Below, piece after piece: positions 1 through 8,855 of a stretch of 64,000 nt of DNA. The stretch comes from Marinobacter sp. GTDB lineage: Bacteria; Pseudomonadota; Gammaproteobacteria; Pseudomonadales; Oleiphilaceae. Made by a program: the position numbers and the translations under genes. The notes under the pieces are model-generated. The model searched no databases. It saw nothing but the letters and a program-made list of their open reading frames with translations, and had not been told where the DNA came from. The stretch spans positions 434,001 through 498,000 of the forward strand of contig JAGYIS010000009.1 in assembly GCA_018402255.1 (NCBI GenBank), read 5' to 3'. The first letter of the stretch is position 1. Every line of letters begins with the position of its first letter.

Positions 1-723
1 GCTCAGATCACGCCAGGCATTCTCGAAAAACGGCCGCGCACTGTAAAGCAAAACGGGGGTTGCCACGAGCAAGCTGAACCAACGAAAGAAACTGACAAAT
101 TCTGGCGATAACTCACTGACCAGCTCAAAATACAACGGGAACGCCAGCATCATGGTCTGAAACGAACCGGCGCCGGCAACTAACAACCGGATCAGCATGG
201 TGCGATGTTCGGCTTTCAGGGTCTGCTCGGCTTCGTCGGCCTGGTAGGGGCGGGCGGTGTAGCCTAATTCATGGATGGCGGTTAGCAGTTCACTCAGGCG
301 AACCTGGTCTTGGGCCCAGACCAGTCGTGCGCGTTGAGTCGTGTGATTGATCGAGAACGAAATCACCCCTGGCTGCTTCTTGAGATGGTTCTCAAGCAGC
401 CAGATGCAGGCAGCGCAGGTAATGCCGCTGATCAACAACAGAGCCTCCTGACCGCCTTTGACCGGAGCTACGAAAGCTTGCTGGACCAGTGGGTGGTCCA
501 GCTCCTTGAGACGGGAGAGCTCCGAGCGAGTGAGCTCTCTGGGCGTGACTGCAGGTTCGGTGCGGAAATCGTAAAAACCGCTGAGTCCTTCGTTACGAAT
601 CGTTTCACAAACGGCTTTGCAGCCCTGACAGCAAAAGTGCCGCTGCTGACCGTCAAGTTTCAGTGTGATTGGTGGATAGCCGTCTGCAGGCTCGCCGCAG
701 TGAAAACAATTCAGGGTGCTCAC
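1..723 (-). CDS. ccoI: Copper-transporting P1-type ATPase CcoI/FixI, N-terminal part (truncated by window edge)
   Basis: This is the first 241 codons of a P-type ATPase; the C-terminal two thirds lie beyond base 1. CcoI exports copper across the inner membrane and is needed for cbb3 oxidase assembly. The visible part shows a Cys-rich N-terminus (CFHC, then FCCQGCKAVC) typical of CcoI/FixI. A heavy-metal-associated domain follows with the GITCAAC metal site, then the first membrane helices. No ATP site or DKTGT motif is in view. I place the start at a GTG (723-721) that overlaps the stop of the upstream ccoH in a GTGA, implying coupled translation. ccoS would be expected further downstream, outside the window. 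Confidence 0.93.
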   Translation of the reverse strand, partial: MSTLNCFHCGEPADGYPPITLKLDGQQRHFCCQGCKAVCETIRNEGLSGFYDFRTEPAVTPRELTRSELSRLKELDHPLVQQAFVAPVKGGQEALLLISGITCAACIWLLENHLKKQPGVISFSINHTTQRARLVWAQDQVRLSELLTAIHELGYTARPYQADEAEQTLKAEHRTMLIRLLVAGAGSFQTMMLAFPLYFELVSELSPEFVSFFRWFSLLVATPVLLYSARPFFENAWRDLS

Positions 724-1235
724 CCTCTGGTCGGACTTGTCGCTTTGACGGCGTGAGTGTTTTCGACAGGCAGCCAGAGCTCGCCTTTCACCCGCCAGTC
801 GTTTTCCGGCCCTTGCAGATCATAGTACCAACGGCCATCCATATCGCCCACCATGGTGCCGGTATACTCGCCGTCAGAGATTTTACGAAACTGTACGATG
901 CGATCCCGGTCTGATTGGGTCGGGTGGTAGAAGCTCATGATCAGGTAAGGGTAATCAACAGGCCCTTCGGTACCGGTCAGGGTCAGGCTGGCATTACGGC
1001 CGTCAAAGGTGAGTCCGCCACTGAGGCCAAGGTCCAGGGCCTTCTGGTCTCTGGCTATAGCCATGTTGATCCCACGGCCCTCTTTGGAATAATCATCAGT
1101 GACCATAGAGCGATCGGCGGTCGAGCCCATCACCAGAATGGTCATGCTCGAGCAGATGGCGGCGATCGGGAAAATGGTCAAAAACCAGAACCACGGCTGC
1201 CGGTACCAGGGAGCTACAGGGGTCTTCTCGGTCAT
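720..1235 (-). CDS. ccoH: FixH/CcoH family protein, cbb3 oxidase accessory
   Basis: A 171-residue membrane-anchored protein with one N-terminal transmembrane segment (about residues 14-36) and a C-terminal extracytoplasmic domain. FixH/CcoH proteins stabilise the cbb3 oxidase during assembly. The sequence has the family layout: a short basic N-terminus with Trp-Tyr-Arg-Gln-Pro before the helix, then a beta-rich domain ending in a GRWYYDLQG segment. It lies between ccoG and ccoI, and its stop overlaps the ccoI GTG by 4 bp. The assignment rests on that context plus length and topology, since the family is poorly conserved. Confidence 0.9.
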   Translation of the reverse strand: MTEKTPVAPWYRQPWFWFLTIFPIAAICSSMTILVMGSTADRSMVTDDYSKEGRGINMAIARDQKALDLGLSGGLTFDGRNASLTLTGTEGPVDYPYLIMSFYHPTQSDRDRIVQFRKISDGEYTGTMVGDMDGRWYYDLQGPENDWRVKGELWLPVENTHAVKATSPTRG

Positions 1236-1277
1236 GTCTAAACAATCTCTGATTGATGTGTGTTGCCCAGGGCCGGA

Positions 1278-2714
1278 CTACTGTCGGGGCCTTGGACCAA
1301 CAAAACGGCTTTCAGTTTCAAGCGACAGCGATGAATCCGTCTCGGATTTCGCGTAGAACCTGATGGTGTTGTTGGTATCTGTGATTGATTCTGGCGGTAC
1401 ATCCACCACCGTTGGCACTGTGCGGTTTTCGCCGCTGTCGACGACCACGGAGGTGGTGGTCAGAATCCGGATGCCATCCATGCCTTGCACTGACAACTCG
1501 AAGGTATGAGGCACTTCGGTCATATTCTGAATTTTGACGGTGTAGGAGTTTTCAATGCGACCCTCGCCATTAAAACTGAACAGGGCACCCCGATCGCGCA
1601 GGATATCCAGTTGCGCGGGTACACGAGTGGCGATAGTGAAAACGATGGCGCCAATCATCAGGCCAAGCACGGCGCCGTAACCAAAGGTTCGTGGTCGCAG
1701 CAGTCGGGACGGCTTGCCTTCCAGTTCGTTCTCTGTGGTGTAGCGGATCAGGCCCTTGGGATAGTTCATCTTGTCCATGACTTCATCACAGGCGTCGATA
1801 CACAATGCGCAGCCGATACACTCGTATTGAAGGCCGTCCCGTATATCAATGCCGGTAGGGCAAACCTGAACGCATTGTCCGCAGTCAATGCAGTCTCCCA
1901 GGCCAACGTCGGCCGGCGCCACATTCTTTTTGCGGCCACCGCGTGGCTCGCCCCGGTTGGGATCGTACGACACCACTTTGGTGTTGGGGTCGAACATTAC
2001 CGACTGAAAGCGGGCGTATGGGCACATATACAGGCAAACCTGCTCGCGCATCCAGCCGGCGTTCAGATAGGTGGCGATGGTGAAAAACGCGACCCAGAAG
2101 TAGGCCCAGCCATTGGCGTCCAGGGTGAAGACATCAACAATCAACTCCCGGATGGGGTAGAAGTAGCCGACGAACGTCAGGCCTGTTGCCAGCGCGATAA
2201 CCAGCCACAAACTGTGTTTGACGGTTTTCTTGGCGATTTTCTCTGAGGAAGTCGGGGCCTTGTCCAGCTTCATACGCTTGTTGCGACTGCCTTCAACCTT
2301 TTCTTCAATCCACATGAAGATAAAGGTCCACACGGTTTGTGGGCAGGTATAGCCACACCAGACCCGACCGAACAAGGTTGTGATGAAGAACAAGCCAAAG
2401 GCCGAGATGATCAGCATCCCTGATAGCAGGAAAAAATCTTTTGGAAAAAAGGTGATGCCGTACAGGTGGAACTCACGGGCCGGTAAATCGAAGTGAATCA
2501 ACGGCTGGCCATCCAGGGTGAGCCAGACAAACAAAAAATACATGCCCATGAGCATGGTCAGGCTGACGTTACGGATCTTCTGGAAAAAGCCTTTTACCTC
2601 TTTTACGTAGATCTTTTCACGACTGGCGTAGAGATCGACGGTTTCCGGCTTGCTTTTGTTGTTGGGAGGCTCGGAGGATGGATCTACCTGTTTAACAGGG
2701 ATTTCATTGCTCAT
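1278..2714 (-). CDS. ccoG: Cytochrome c oxidase accessory protein CcoG (RdxA/FixG polyferredoxin)
   Basis: A 478-residue membrane iron-sulfur protein. CcoG acts in the copper supply and maturation of cbb3 oxidase and is described as a cupric reductase. Visible features are several N-terminal transmembrane helices, CGYTCPQT and CPYARFQ Cys motifs, and two 4Fe-4S motifs (CGQCVQVCP and CIGCALCIDAC). A C-terminal Ig-like FixG domain follows another helix. The open frame continues 89 codons upstream, but the ATG at 2714 follows a good GGGAG ribosome site and begins the conserved protein, so I chose it. It sits 133 bp after ccoP, behind two hairpins, and heads the ccoG-ccoH-ccoI unit. Confidence 0.95.
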   Translation of the reverse strand: MSNEIPVKQVDPSSEPPNNKSKPETVDLYASREKIYVKEVKGFFQKIRNVSLTMLMGMYFLFVWLTLDGQPLIHFDLPAREFHLYGITFFPKDFFLLSGMLIISAFGLFFITTLFGRVWCGYTCPQTVWTFIFMWIEEKVEGSRNKRMKLDKAPTSSEKIAKKTVKHSLWLVIALATGLTFVGYFYPIRELIVDVFTLDANGWAYFWVAFFTIATYLNAGWMREQVCLYMCPYARFQSVMFDPNTKVVSYDPNRGEPRGGRKKNVAPADVGLGDCIDCGQCVQVCPTGIDIRDGLQYECIGCALCIDACDEVMDKMNYPKGLIRYTTENELEGKPSRLLRPRTFGYGAVLGLMIGAIVFTIATRVPAQLDILRDRGALFSFNGEGRIENSYTVKIQNMTEVPHTFELSVQGMDGIRILTTTSVVVDSGENRTVPTVVDVPPESITDTNNTIRFYAKSETDSSLSLETESRFVGPRPRQ

Positions 2715-2769
2715 GGGTATCTCCCGAAGGGTGATAGTGCAGGGAGCGGGCCTCAGAGGGTCTGCTGAT

Positions 2770-2814
2770 CTTCTCAAGCCTGCACCCGCACTAGGCAGAT
2801 GCAGGGTTGAGAAG
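2770..2814. repeat. Hairpin between ccoP and ccoG (15-bp stem)
   Basis: The arm CTTCTCAAGCCTGCA (2770-2784) pairs with TGCAGGGTTGAGAAG (2800-2814) with one mismatch, around a 15-nt loop. Its right arm shares bases 2812-2814 with the next hairpin at 2812-2845. On the minus strand it lies between the ccoP terminator-like hairpin and the ccoG ribosome site, so it falls in the leader of any transcript reading into ccoG. Confidence 0.7.
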
Positions 2815-2845
2815 ACCGGGCCGGGAACAGGTCCCGGCCGGTCTT
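2812..2845 (-). terminator. Terminator-like GC-rich hairpin downstream of ccoP
   Basis: AAGACCGG-G-CCGGGA (2812-2826, one bulged base) pairs with TCCCGGCCGGTCTT (2832-2845) around a 5-nt loop, starting 2 bases after the ccoP stop. No T-run follows on the minus strand. It may therefore be a partial terminator or an mRNA-stabilising structure that sets ccoNOQP expression above ccoGHI, rather than a full stop. Confidence 0.6.
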
Positions 2846-2847
2846 GC

Positions 2848-3738
2848 TCAATTAGACAAACTGTACACGTAGGCAGCCAGAATCTGGATCTGATCGCTGG
2901 TGAGGCGACCTTCCTGAGCTGGCATTTCATTCTGACGACCGTGCTCGACCGTCTCGCGAATCCACTCGTAAGTGGAGCCATACAGCCAGATATTGTCGGT
3001 CAGGTTGGGTGCGCCCATTGCCGTCATGCCGGTGCCGTCAGCACCGTGGCAAGCTGCGCAAGCCTGGGCAAAGACCTCTGCTCCGGCTTCGGCGGCTTCT
3101 GCATCACGCTCGCGGTCGCTGTAGCTCAGGACAAAGTTGACCACCTGATCAACCTGCTGGCTGGTCATGTTGGGCATAACACCTTTCGCGGGCATGTTGC
3201 CCTGACGACCTTTGACCAGGCTGTGCAGGATGTCATCGGGCTCACCGCCCCATAGCCAGTCGTCATCAGTCAGGTTGGGGAAGCCCACCTGGCCGCGAGC
3301 AGCCGTGCCGTGACAGACAGAACAGTTGTTGGCATAGAGACGCTGTCCGATCTTCATGGCGTCTTCGTTCTGCGCCAGTTCCGGAACAGGTGTGTCACCG
3401 AACTGTGCGTAGATTTCACCAAACTTTTCATCAGCCTCGGCAACCTCAGCCTCCCACTGGTTGGTCGACGTCCAGCCAAGCAGACCTTTGAAGTTGCCAA
3501 GGCCCGGATACAATGCCAGGTAACCCAGTGCAAACACACAGGTTGCCAGGAACATGTAGAACCACCACTTTGGCAGCGGATTGTCATACTCTTCGATGCC
3601 ATCGAAAGAGTGGCCCATAGTGCGGTCTGTTTCGGTATCGGTTGTCTGGCTCTTGCGGGTGGCCCAAAGAAGCCAGACGCATCCGAAGACAGTACCGAGC
3701 ACGATCACGCTGATCCAGATGCTCCAGAAGGTACTCAT
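2848..3738 (-). CDS. ccoP: cbb3-type cytochrome c oxidase diheme subunit III CcoP
   Basis: A 296-residue membrane-anchored diheme cytochrome c that passes electrons to the CcoNO core of the cbb3 oxidase. There are two N-terminal hydrophobic segments, about residues 5-25 and 58-76. The NPLPKWWFYMF segment before the second is characteristic of CcoP. Two class-I cytochrome c domains follow, each with a heme motif: CSVCH (about residue 139) and CAACH (about 227), with Met ligands downstream. The ATG overlaps the ccoQ stop by 4 bp. A strong hairpin begins 2 bases after the stop. Confidence 0.97.
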   Translation of the reverse strand: MSTFWSIWISVIVLGTVFGCVWLLWATRKSQTTDTETDRTMGHSFDGIEEYDNPLPKWWFYMFLATCVFALGYLALYPGLGNFKGLLGWTSTNQWEAEVAEADEKFGEIYAQFGDTPVPELAQNEDAMKIGQRLYANNCSVCHGTAARGQVGFPNLTDDDWLWGGEPDDILHSLVKGRQGNMPAKGVMPNMTSQQVDQVVNFVLSYSDRERDAEAAEAGAEVFAQACAACHGADGTGMTAMGAPNLTDNIWLYGSTYEWIRETVEHGRQNEMPAQEGRLTSDQIQILAAYVYSLSN

Positions 3739-3926
3739 TGTTTCTTCTCCGTTTTTTCCTGTTCAAGAGTACGCTTGGCTACTTCATCGTCATCATCTGA
3801 AAAGGGCAGGCGGGACGCCTCGTCATTGGCCTTTTTGCGGTGGGCGCTGTAAGCCCACCAGATGATGCCGAGAAACATCGCCATGATCACGAGTGAATGA
3901 ATGCCGCGTAACTCGTTAATATCCAT
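3735..3926 (-). CDS. ccoQ: cbb3-type cytochrome oxidase subunit CcoQ/FixQ
   Basis: A 63-residue one-helix protein (helix about residues 10-27) with a charged cytoplasmic tail rich in Asp, Glu and Lys. CcoQ stabilises the association of CcoP with the CcoNO core. It is identified by size, topology and position between ccoO and ccoP, and it overlaps ccoP by 4 bp (ATGA). It follows ccoO by only 4 bp. Confidence 0.93.
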   Translation of the reverse strand: MDINELRGIHSLVIMAMFLGIIWWAYSAHRKKANDEASRLPFSDDDDEVAKRTLEQEKTEKKQ

Positions 3927-3930
3927 AGGA

Positions 3931-4539
3931 TTACCGCCTATCCGAAATCACAGTACCCAGTTGTTGCAGGTACGCGACCAGTGCTTCGATTTCAAACTTG
4001 CCTTCGATGTCTGAAGCGGCACTTGCAACTTGCTCGTCGGTGTAGGGAACCCCGAGGGTTTGCAGTGTTCTCATGCGAGCTTCGATACTGTTATGGCTCA
4101 CGCGGTCCTCAAACAACCAGGGGAACGCCGGCATGTTGGACTCGGGCACGACGCTGCGCGGATCGTAGAGGTGCTGGCGCTGCCAGGCATCCGAGTAACG
4201 ACCGCCTACGCGGGCCAGGTCAGGACCGGTGCGCTTGGAGCCCCACAGGAACGGACGGTCATAAACGAACTCACCGGCAACGGAGTAGTGGCCGTAACGC
4301 TCGGTTTCTGCCCGGAAAGGACGAATCTGCTGCGTGTGGCACACGTGGCAACCTTCACGGATGTAGATGTCCCGGCCTTCCAGTTCAAGGGCCGAAAGAG
4401 GCTCAAGGCCTTCGATTGGCTCATTCAAATCCTTCTGGAAAAACAGGGGAACTACCTCAGCGAGGAAACCGCCGCTGATGACCACGATGATCAACACGAT
4501 CATCAGGCCAAGGTTCTTTTCTACAATTTCATGTTTCAT
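3931..4539 (-). CDS. ccoO: cbb3-type cytochrome c oxidase monoheme subunit II CcoO
   Basis: A 202-residue membrane-anchored monoheme cytochrome c of the cbb3 oxidase core. It has an N-terminal helix (about residues 9-30) and then a cytochrome domain with the heme motif CHVCH near residue 63, followed by TQQIRPFR, typical of CcoO. The [15 protein letters not shown] stretch and the [12 protein letters not shown] segment, which holds the probable Met axial ligand, are also diagnostic. It lies 13 bp after ccoN and is clearly cotranscribed with it. Confidence 0.97.
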   Translation of the reverse strand: MKHEIVEKNLGLMIVLIIVVISGGFLAEVVPLFFQKDLNEPIEGLEPLSALELEGRDIYIREGCHVCHTQQIRPFRAETERYGHYSVAGEFVYDRPFLWGSKRTGPDLARVGGRYSDAWQRQHLYDPRSVVPESNMPAFPWLFEDRVSHNSIEARMRTLQTLGVPYTDEQVASAASDIEGKFEIEALVAYLQQLGTVISDRR

Positions 4540-4552
4540 CTGGTCTCTCCCC

Positions 4553-5983
4553 TTACGCCGCTTGCACAGCAGTGTTGTCCTGAGCTGCGGCTTCTTTCTG
4601 ACGCACTGTCATGTACACGTTGTATGCCATGATCAGCATGCCGGTCAGGAAGATGGCGCCACCAATAAAGCGGACAAAGTAGCCCGGGTAGGACGCTTCG
4701 AGAGATTCAACAAAGCTGTAGGTCAGGGTGCCGTCTTCGTTGACTGCACGCCACATCAGGCCCTGCATGATGCCGTTGACCCACATGGCGACGATGTAAA
4801 GCACCGTGCCCACAGTGGCCAGCCAGAAATGCACGTTGATCATGGCGGTGCTGTACATAGCCTGTACACCCCACAGTTTGGGTACCAGATGGTAAATGGC
4901 ACCGATACTGATCATGGCAACCCAGCCCAGAGCACCGGAGTGAACGTGACCAATAGTCCAGTCTGTATTGTGAGAAAGCGCGTTCACGGTCTTGATGGAC
5001 ATCATCGGGCCTTCAAAGGTCGACATACCATAGAAGGACAGTGATACCACCAGGAAGCGCAGGATCGGATCGGTGCGCAGTTTGTGCCAGGCGCCAGACA
5101 GGGTCATCATGCCGTTGATCATGCCGCCCCAGGACGGAGCCAGCAGAATCAGGGACATCACCATGCCTGCAGTCTGGGCCCAGTCGGGCAGGGCAGAGTA
5201 GTGCAGGTGGTGGCCACCGGCCCATACGTAGGTCGTGATCAGTGCCCAGAAGTGGACGATGGACAGGCGGTAAGAGTAAACCGGACGGTTGGCCTGCTTG
5301 GGTACGAAGTAGTACATCATGCCCAGGAAGCCTGCGGTCAGGAAGAAACCAACGGCGTTGTGGCCATACCACCACTGCATCATGGCATCAGTGACACCAG
5401 CGTAGGCAGAGTAGGATTTAAAGGCCGTTGCTGGCATTGCCAGGTTGTTACCGATGTGCAGAACCGCGACGGTAATAATAAAGGCACCGTAGAACCAGTT
5501 AGCCACATATATATGTGGTGTGCTGCGCTTCATGATGGTGCCGAAGAACACGACCGCATAGGAGACCCAGACAATGGCAATGGCAATGTCGATCGGCCAT
5601 TCCAGTTCGGCGTACTCTTTAGAGGATGTCAGTCCCAGTGGCAAGGTGATAGCCGCGGATACGATAATCGCTTGCCAGCCCCAGAACGTGAATGCCGCCA
5701 GGCTATCGGAGAACAGTCGGGCCTGACAGGTCCGCTGAACAACGTAGTAGGCAGTGGCAAACAGAGCACTACCGCCGAAGCCGAAGATGACGGCGTTAGT
5801 GTGCAGCGGCCGCAGTCGACCGAAGTGAGTCCAGGGCAGATCGAGGTTGAGGGATGGCCAAACCAGCTGTGCTGCAATCAGCACACCCAGAGCCATGCCT
5901 ACAATACCCCATACCACTGTCATGATGGCGAATTGTCTCACCACCTTGTAGTTGTATGTCAGGTTTGCATTTACTGTGCTCAT
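4553..5983 (-). CDS. ccoN: cbb3-type cytochrome c oxidase catalytic subunit I CcoN
   Basis: The 476-residue catalytic heme-copper subunit with about 12 transmembrane helices; it reduces oxygen to water with high affinity and contributes to proton pumping. The His ligands of low-spin heme b, high-spin heme b3 and CuB can be seen in conserved contexts: [13 protein letters not shown], the [11 protein letters not shown] helix, and [16 protein letters not shown]. The cross-linked Tyr of cbb3 enzymes lies in a different helix from that of aa3 enzymes. It is first in ccoNOQP and is preceded by two Anr-like boxes, implying induction at low oxygen. Confidence 0.98.
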   Translation of the reverse strand: MSTVNANLTYNYKVVRQFAIMTVVWGIVGMALGVLIAAQLVWPSLNLDLPWTHFGRLRPLHTNAVIFGFGGSALFATAYYVVQRTCQARLFSDSLAAFTFWGWQAIIVSAAITLPLGLTSSKEYAELEWPIDIAIAIVWVSYAVVFFGTIMKRSTPHIYVANWFYGAFIITVAVLHIGNNLAMPATAFKSYSAYAGVTDAMMQWWYGHNAVGFFLTAGFLGMMYYFVPKQANRPVYSYRLSIVHFWALITTYVWAGGHHLHYSALPDWAQTAGMVMSLILLAPSWGGMINGMMTLSGAWHKLRTDPILRFLVVSLSFYGMSTFEGPMMSIKTVNALSHNTDWTIGHVHSGALGWVAMISIGAIYHLVPKLWGVQAMYSTAMINVHFWLATVGTVLYIVAMWVNGIMQGLMWRAVNEDGTLTYSFVESLEASYPGYFVRFIGGAIFLTGMLIMAYNVYMTVRQKEAAAQDNTAVQAA

Positions 5984-6053
5984 AGCCTTACCAATGGGTT
6001 TAGGATGGGGAAATATGCGGGCGCAAGTATGGAGAAACGATTAGGCCTTTGCA

Positions 6054-6067
6054 ATGATTCAGGTCAA
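6054..6067 (-). promoter_or_regulatory. FNR/Anr-like box, proximal to ccoN
   Basis: Read on the minus strand the site is TTGAC-CTGA-ATCAT, matching 8 of the 10 fixed positions of the FNR/Anr consensus TTGAT-N4-ATCAA. Its centre is 41.5 bp before a predicted start at about 6019, with a fitting -10 element CATACT at 6031-6026. That is the usual class II activation geometry. The start site is inferred. Confidence 0.65.
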
Positions 6068-6070
6068 GTC

Positions 6071-6084
6071 CTGATATTCATCAA
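6071..6084 (-). promoter_or_regulatory. FNR/Anr-like box, distal to ccoN
   Basis: Read on the minus strand the site is TTGAT-GAAT-ATCAG, matching 9 of 10 consensus positions, so it is the stronger of the pair. It is centred 17 bp upstream of the proximal box, about position -58.5 for the start proposed at 6019. Alternatively it could drive its own start near 6036. Confidence 0.65.
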
Positions 6085-6204
6085 ATCCGCGGGAATCAAC
6101 AGTTTGGCCAGTGACTTGCGGGACAAATGTTCAGGTTGCAAAGGGTCTTGAAGGTTTCTGCCGTGGCGGTAATGATACCCCCTCACAGCAACGAGGTGAA
6201 TGAT

Positions 6205-6867
6205 GTGACCCGGATTACGACCAATAGCTATGGCGAGGACGTTCAAATTGTAATGTTGCTGGCTCATGGCGCCGGAGCGCCGATGGATTCAATCTTCATG
6301 AATCTATTGGCTGACGCCCTTGAAAAACAGGGAGTAGCGGTTGTTCGTTTCGAGTTTCCATACATGACCCTGCGCCGGGCAGATGGTAAAAAACGTCCGC
6401 CGGATCGTATGCCGGTATTGCTGGAGGCATTTCGGCGTGAGGTTGATTGGGTTCGGCAAGAGCTGCCATCGGATTGCGCTTTGGTGGTGGCCGGCAAATC
6501 CATGGGCGGGCGGGTTGCTTCGCTGCTTGCCAGCGAGGAGGGTTCCGGTGCGGCTATCGATGCGGTTATCTGCTATGGCTACCCTTTCCATCCGCCCGGA
6601 AAACCTGATCGCTGGCGTACTGACCACCTGCCTGGTGTTTGTTGTCCATTGATGATGGTGCAGGGTACCCGCGATCCTTTTGGTAAGCCCGATGAGATCA
6701 AGGCCCGCGGAGCGATTGCTGGTGTGTCCCGATGGTGTTGGCTTGAGGGCGGCAACCACGACTTTCAGCCCCTGGCCAAACAGCCCGAGCAGCAGGCCGA
6801 TTTGATTGAGCTGGCGGCTCGGGCATCGCGTCAATTTCTTGATAGCGTACTGGTGGCTTGTTCTTGA
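6205..6867 (+). CDS. Alpha/beta hydrolase of the Tex30/KANL3 type
   Basis: A cytoplasmic alpha/beta-hydrolase fold protein. Landmarks are the LLAHGAGAPMDS oxyanion region near the start, the nucleophile elbow GKSMGGR, the GTRDPFG acid-residue loop and the GGNHDF His near the end. This is the Tex30/KANL3-like family, whose substrate is not established. I chose GTG at 6205 because GAGGTGA lies just upstream; ATG codons at 6127 or 6172 would add 26 or 11 residues. It is divergent from ccoN, and its 3' end overlaps the convergent cyclase gene by 37 bp. Confidence 0.8.
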   Translation: MTRITTNSYGEDVQIVMLLAHGAGAPMDSIFMNLLADALEKQGVAVVRFEFPYMTLRRADGKKRPPDRMPVLLEAFRREVDWVRQELPSDCALVVAGKSMGGRVASLLASEEGSGAAIDAVICYGYPFHPPGKPDRWRTDHLPGVCCPLMMVQGTRDPFGKPDEIKARGAIAGVSRWCWLEGGNHDFQPLAKQPEQQADLIELAARASRQFLDSVLVACS

Positions 6868-8723
6868 GCGCCTGGTTCGGACAGAGTAACGATATCGCGG
6901 CCCACTGCTTTTGATCGGTACAGGGCCTTGTCGGCCCTGCGAAACAGGTCGTCAGGCAATTCTTCCGGGTTCATTTGTGCGATGCCAGCGCTGACGGTTA
7001 AATGAATGATGTCATCGTTCGGGGTGGTAATCTCTGATGTCCTGATTGCATCCAGGATGTTTTGGCACAGCTGGGCGGCGCCAGCGCTGTCTGTACCGGG
7101 AAGTAAAAGTGCAAACTCCTCACCGCCAAAGCGAATGGCCTCGTCTCTCGGGCGCTTGACCTGTTTGTTTATGCAGGCGGCAATGTGCCTGAGGCATTGA
7201 TCACCAAAGTCGTGTCCCCAGGTGTCATTGATGCGTTTGAAATGATCGGCGTCCACCAGGGCGAGCGACAGGGGGCGGCCGGTTCTGCGAGCTTCCCGGC
7301 ACAATTCGGGCAAAAGATTGTCCATGTGCCGTCGGTTATGGAGGCCGGTGAGGGCATCGTTAACCGTGAGTGAGGCGAGCTTCTGGTTGGCCTGCTCCAG
7401 CTCCCGCATGGTGTTTCGCAGTTGGGCCGTGCGTTGATGCACTTTGAGCTCGAGCTCGGTGCGCGCCTGGTGCTCAACGTCCAGCAGTTTCTGATTCAGT
7501 AATCGCCAGCGCTGCACCATGGCATAGTTGAGCAGAACGACTTGTCCCCCGATGGCAGCTTGCATCATGACCTCCCGGGCCAGGTAGTCGCCCAGATAAC
7601 CGAATGCAGCCGCGGCATAGGCCAAGGCTCCGACTACCGTGATGATCCAGGCCGAAATATACCAGCCTGCGGGCTGGTAGCCCTGGCGCCAACGTACCGC
7701 CGCGATCACTGACAAGCTGATGATGACGGTCAGCGCCAGTACGGTATTGAGCAGAATGGCTTTGCTGTACGGCAGGAGAAACGTCAATACCATAAAGCCG
7801 GCGGCAGACCAGGCCAGCCCTCGCAGGATGGCTTCCGGAACCGAGCGGGAGACAACTTCGAGAAACGACCAGCCAAATAGCGCCATGGTCAGGGCGCAGA
7901 ATGCCAGAGTTAACGGGATCGACAGGTTGGCCAGATCGGTGCTTTCGGGCCAGAAGTATTGATTGGCGAAACCGCCCATGGCAAACAGAAACATCGCCAT
8001 GGAGCTGATATAGAGCGCGTTATAGAAGTAATACCGTGTACCTGAGCTGAAAAACAGCAGCAGGTTGAAAACCGCCAGGATCAAAAGTGCGCCGTAGAAC
8101 AGGCCATGGATCAGGGTCAGGTGATTACTCTCGGCGATCACTTCGCCGGGCGTCATCAAGGCCAGAGGAACATTCAGGGCGCCACTGCTCTGGACACGTA
8201 TCGTGATGATTCTGTTTTCGAGGGCCTCAAGGGTGACCGGGAGGAGGAAATACCGGTAATCTATGCCTCTTGTGGCAAAGGGGTAGAGGTCACCTGTCAC
8301 CAGAGTCGGCTCCGCTTCTGTCGTGCCGCCGTTCTCGCCCGGATGCTCCGTTTCCTGCCAGAAGGTGATTTCATCCAGTAGCGGGTAGTTCAGCTTCAGG
8401 TACCAGAGGTTCTGGCGATCGCTGCCGTTGCGCAGTCGTAGCTGAACCCAGTACACCGAATCGGTGTGACTGAACACCAGATCGTGACCATTGGCAGGCT
8501 GCCACGGAAGGTCTGTTTGTAATTCTGCCGGTGCTGCGGCCTGGTGAGCGGGCTCGCCCGGTCGGGCGGCATAAAAACACAGGTGATGGGTGATTGCGTG
8601 TCGCGCACCGGCACTGGCCACATCGAGTGCCGGGCACGGCTCCGAAACCGAGCTGTGTGCAGGCGCAGTGCCGGCAACAGCCAGCAGGCCGAGCAACAGC
8701 AGGGCAAAGGATCGGAGTGTCAT
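6831..8723 (-). CDS. 7TMR-DISM sensor diguanylate cyclase
   Basis: A 630-residue membrane sensor that would make cyclic di-GMP from two GTP. The order is a signal peptide, a periplasmic 7TMR-DISMED2-like domain (about 45-190) with the VYWVQLRLRN motif, and seven transmembrane helices (about 205-410). A coiled-coil linker and a C-terminal GGDEF domain (about 460-620) follow. The active site is GGEEF near residue 533. An RPRD inhibitory site sits five residues before it, so product inhibition is likely. The start is ATG at 8723; an in-frame TTG lies one codon upstream. No neighbour suggests the ligand. Confidence 0.93.
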   Translation of the reverse strand: MTLRSFALLLLGLLAVAGTAPAHSSVSEPCPALDVASAGARHAITHHLCFYAARPGEPAHQAAAPAELQTDLPWQPANGHDLVFSHTDSVYWVQLRLRNGSDRQNLWYLKLNYPLLDEITFWQETEHPGENGGTTEAEPTLVTGDLYPFATRGIDYRYFLLPVTLEALENRIITIRVQSSGALNVPLALMTPGEVIAESNHLTLIHGLFYGALLILAVFNLLLFFSSGTRYYFYNALYISSMAMFLFAMGGFANQYFWPESTDLANLSIPLTLAFCALTMALFGWSFLEVVSRSVPEAILRGLAWSAAGFMVLTFLLPYSKAILLNTVLALTVIISLSVIAAVRWRQGYQPAGWYISAWIITVVGALAYAAAAFGYLGDYLAREVMMQAAIGGQVVLLNYAMVQRWRLLNQKLLDVEHQARTELELKVHQRTAQLRNTMRELEQANQKLASLTVNDALTGLHNRRHMDNLLPELCREARRTGRPLSLALVDADHFKRINDTWGHDFGDQCLRHIAACINKQVKRPRDEAIRFGGEEFALLLPGTDSAGAAQLCQNILDAIRTSEITTPNDDIIHLTVSAGIAQMNPEELPDDLFRRADKALYRSKAVGRDIVTLSEPGAQEQATSTLSRN

Positions 8724-8855
8724 CAAACACCATCTCGCTGAAAATCAGTCCGGAAGTGTAGCCAGTGTAAACAAATACTGCTGTTAAACAGGTTCAAATT
8801 TCTTATTTGTCAGTGTGTCAGTTTCCTGACGATTGTTCGTACAAACAGGTGTTAA

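Noticed and set aside
2715..2981. 89-codon N-terminal extension of CcoG
   Set aside because: It runs back through the ccoP-ccoG hairpins and into ccoP; the ATG at 2714 has a good ribosome site and begins the conserved protein.
5084..6151. 355-codon open frame on the plus strand across ccoN
   Set aside because: Antisense to the oxidase core subunit, starts mid-gene, with no domain.
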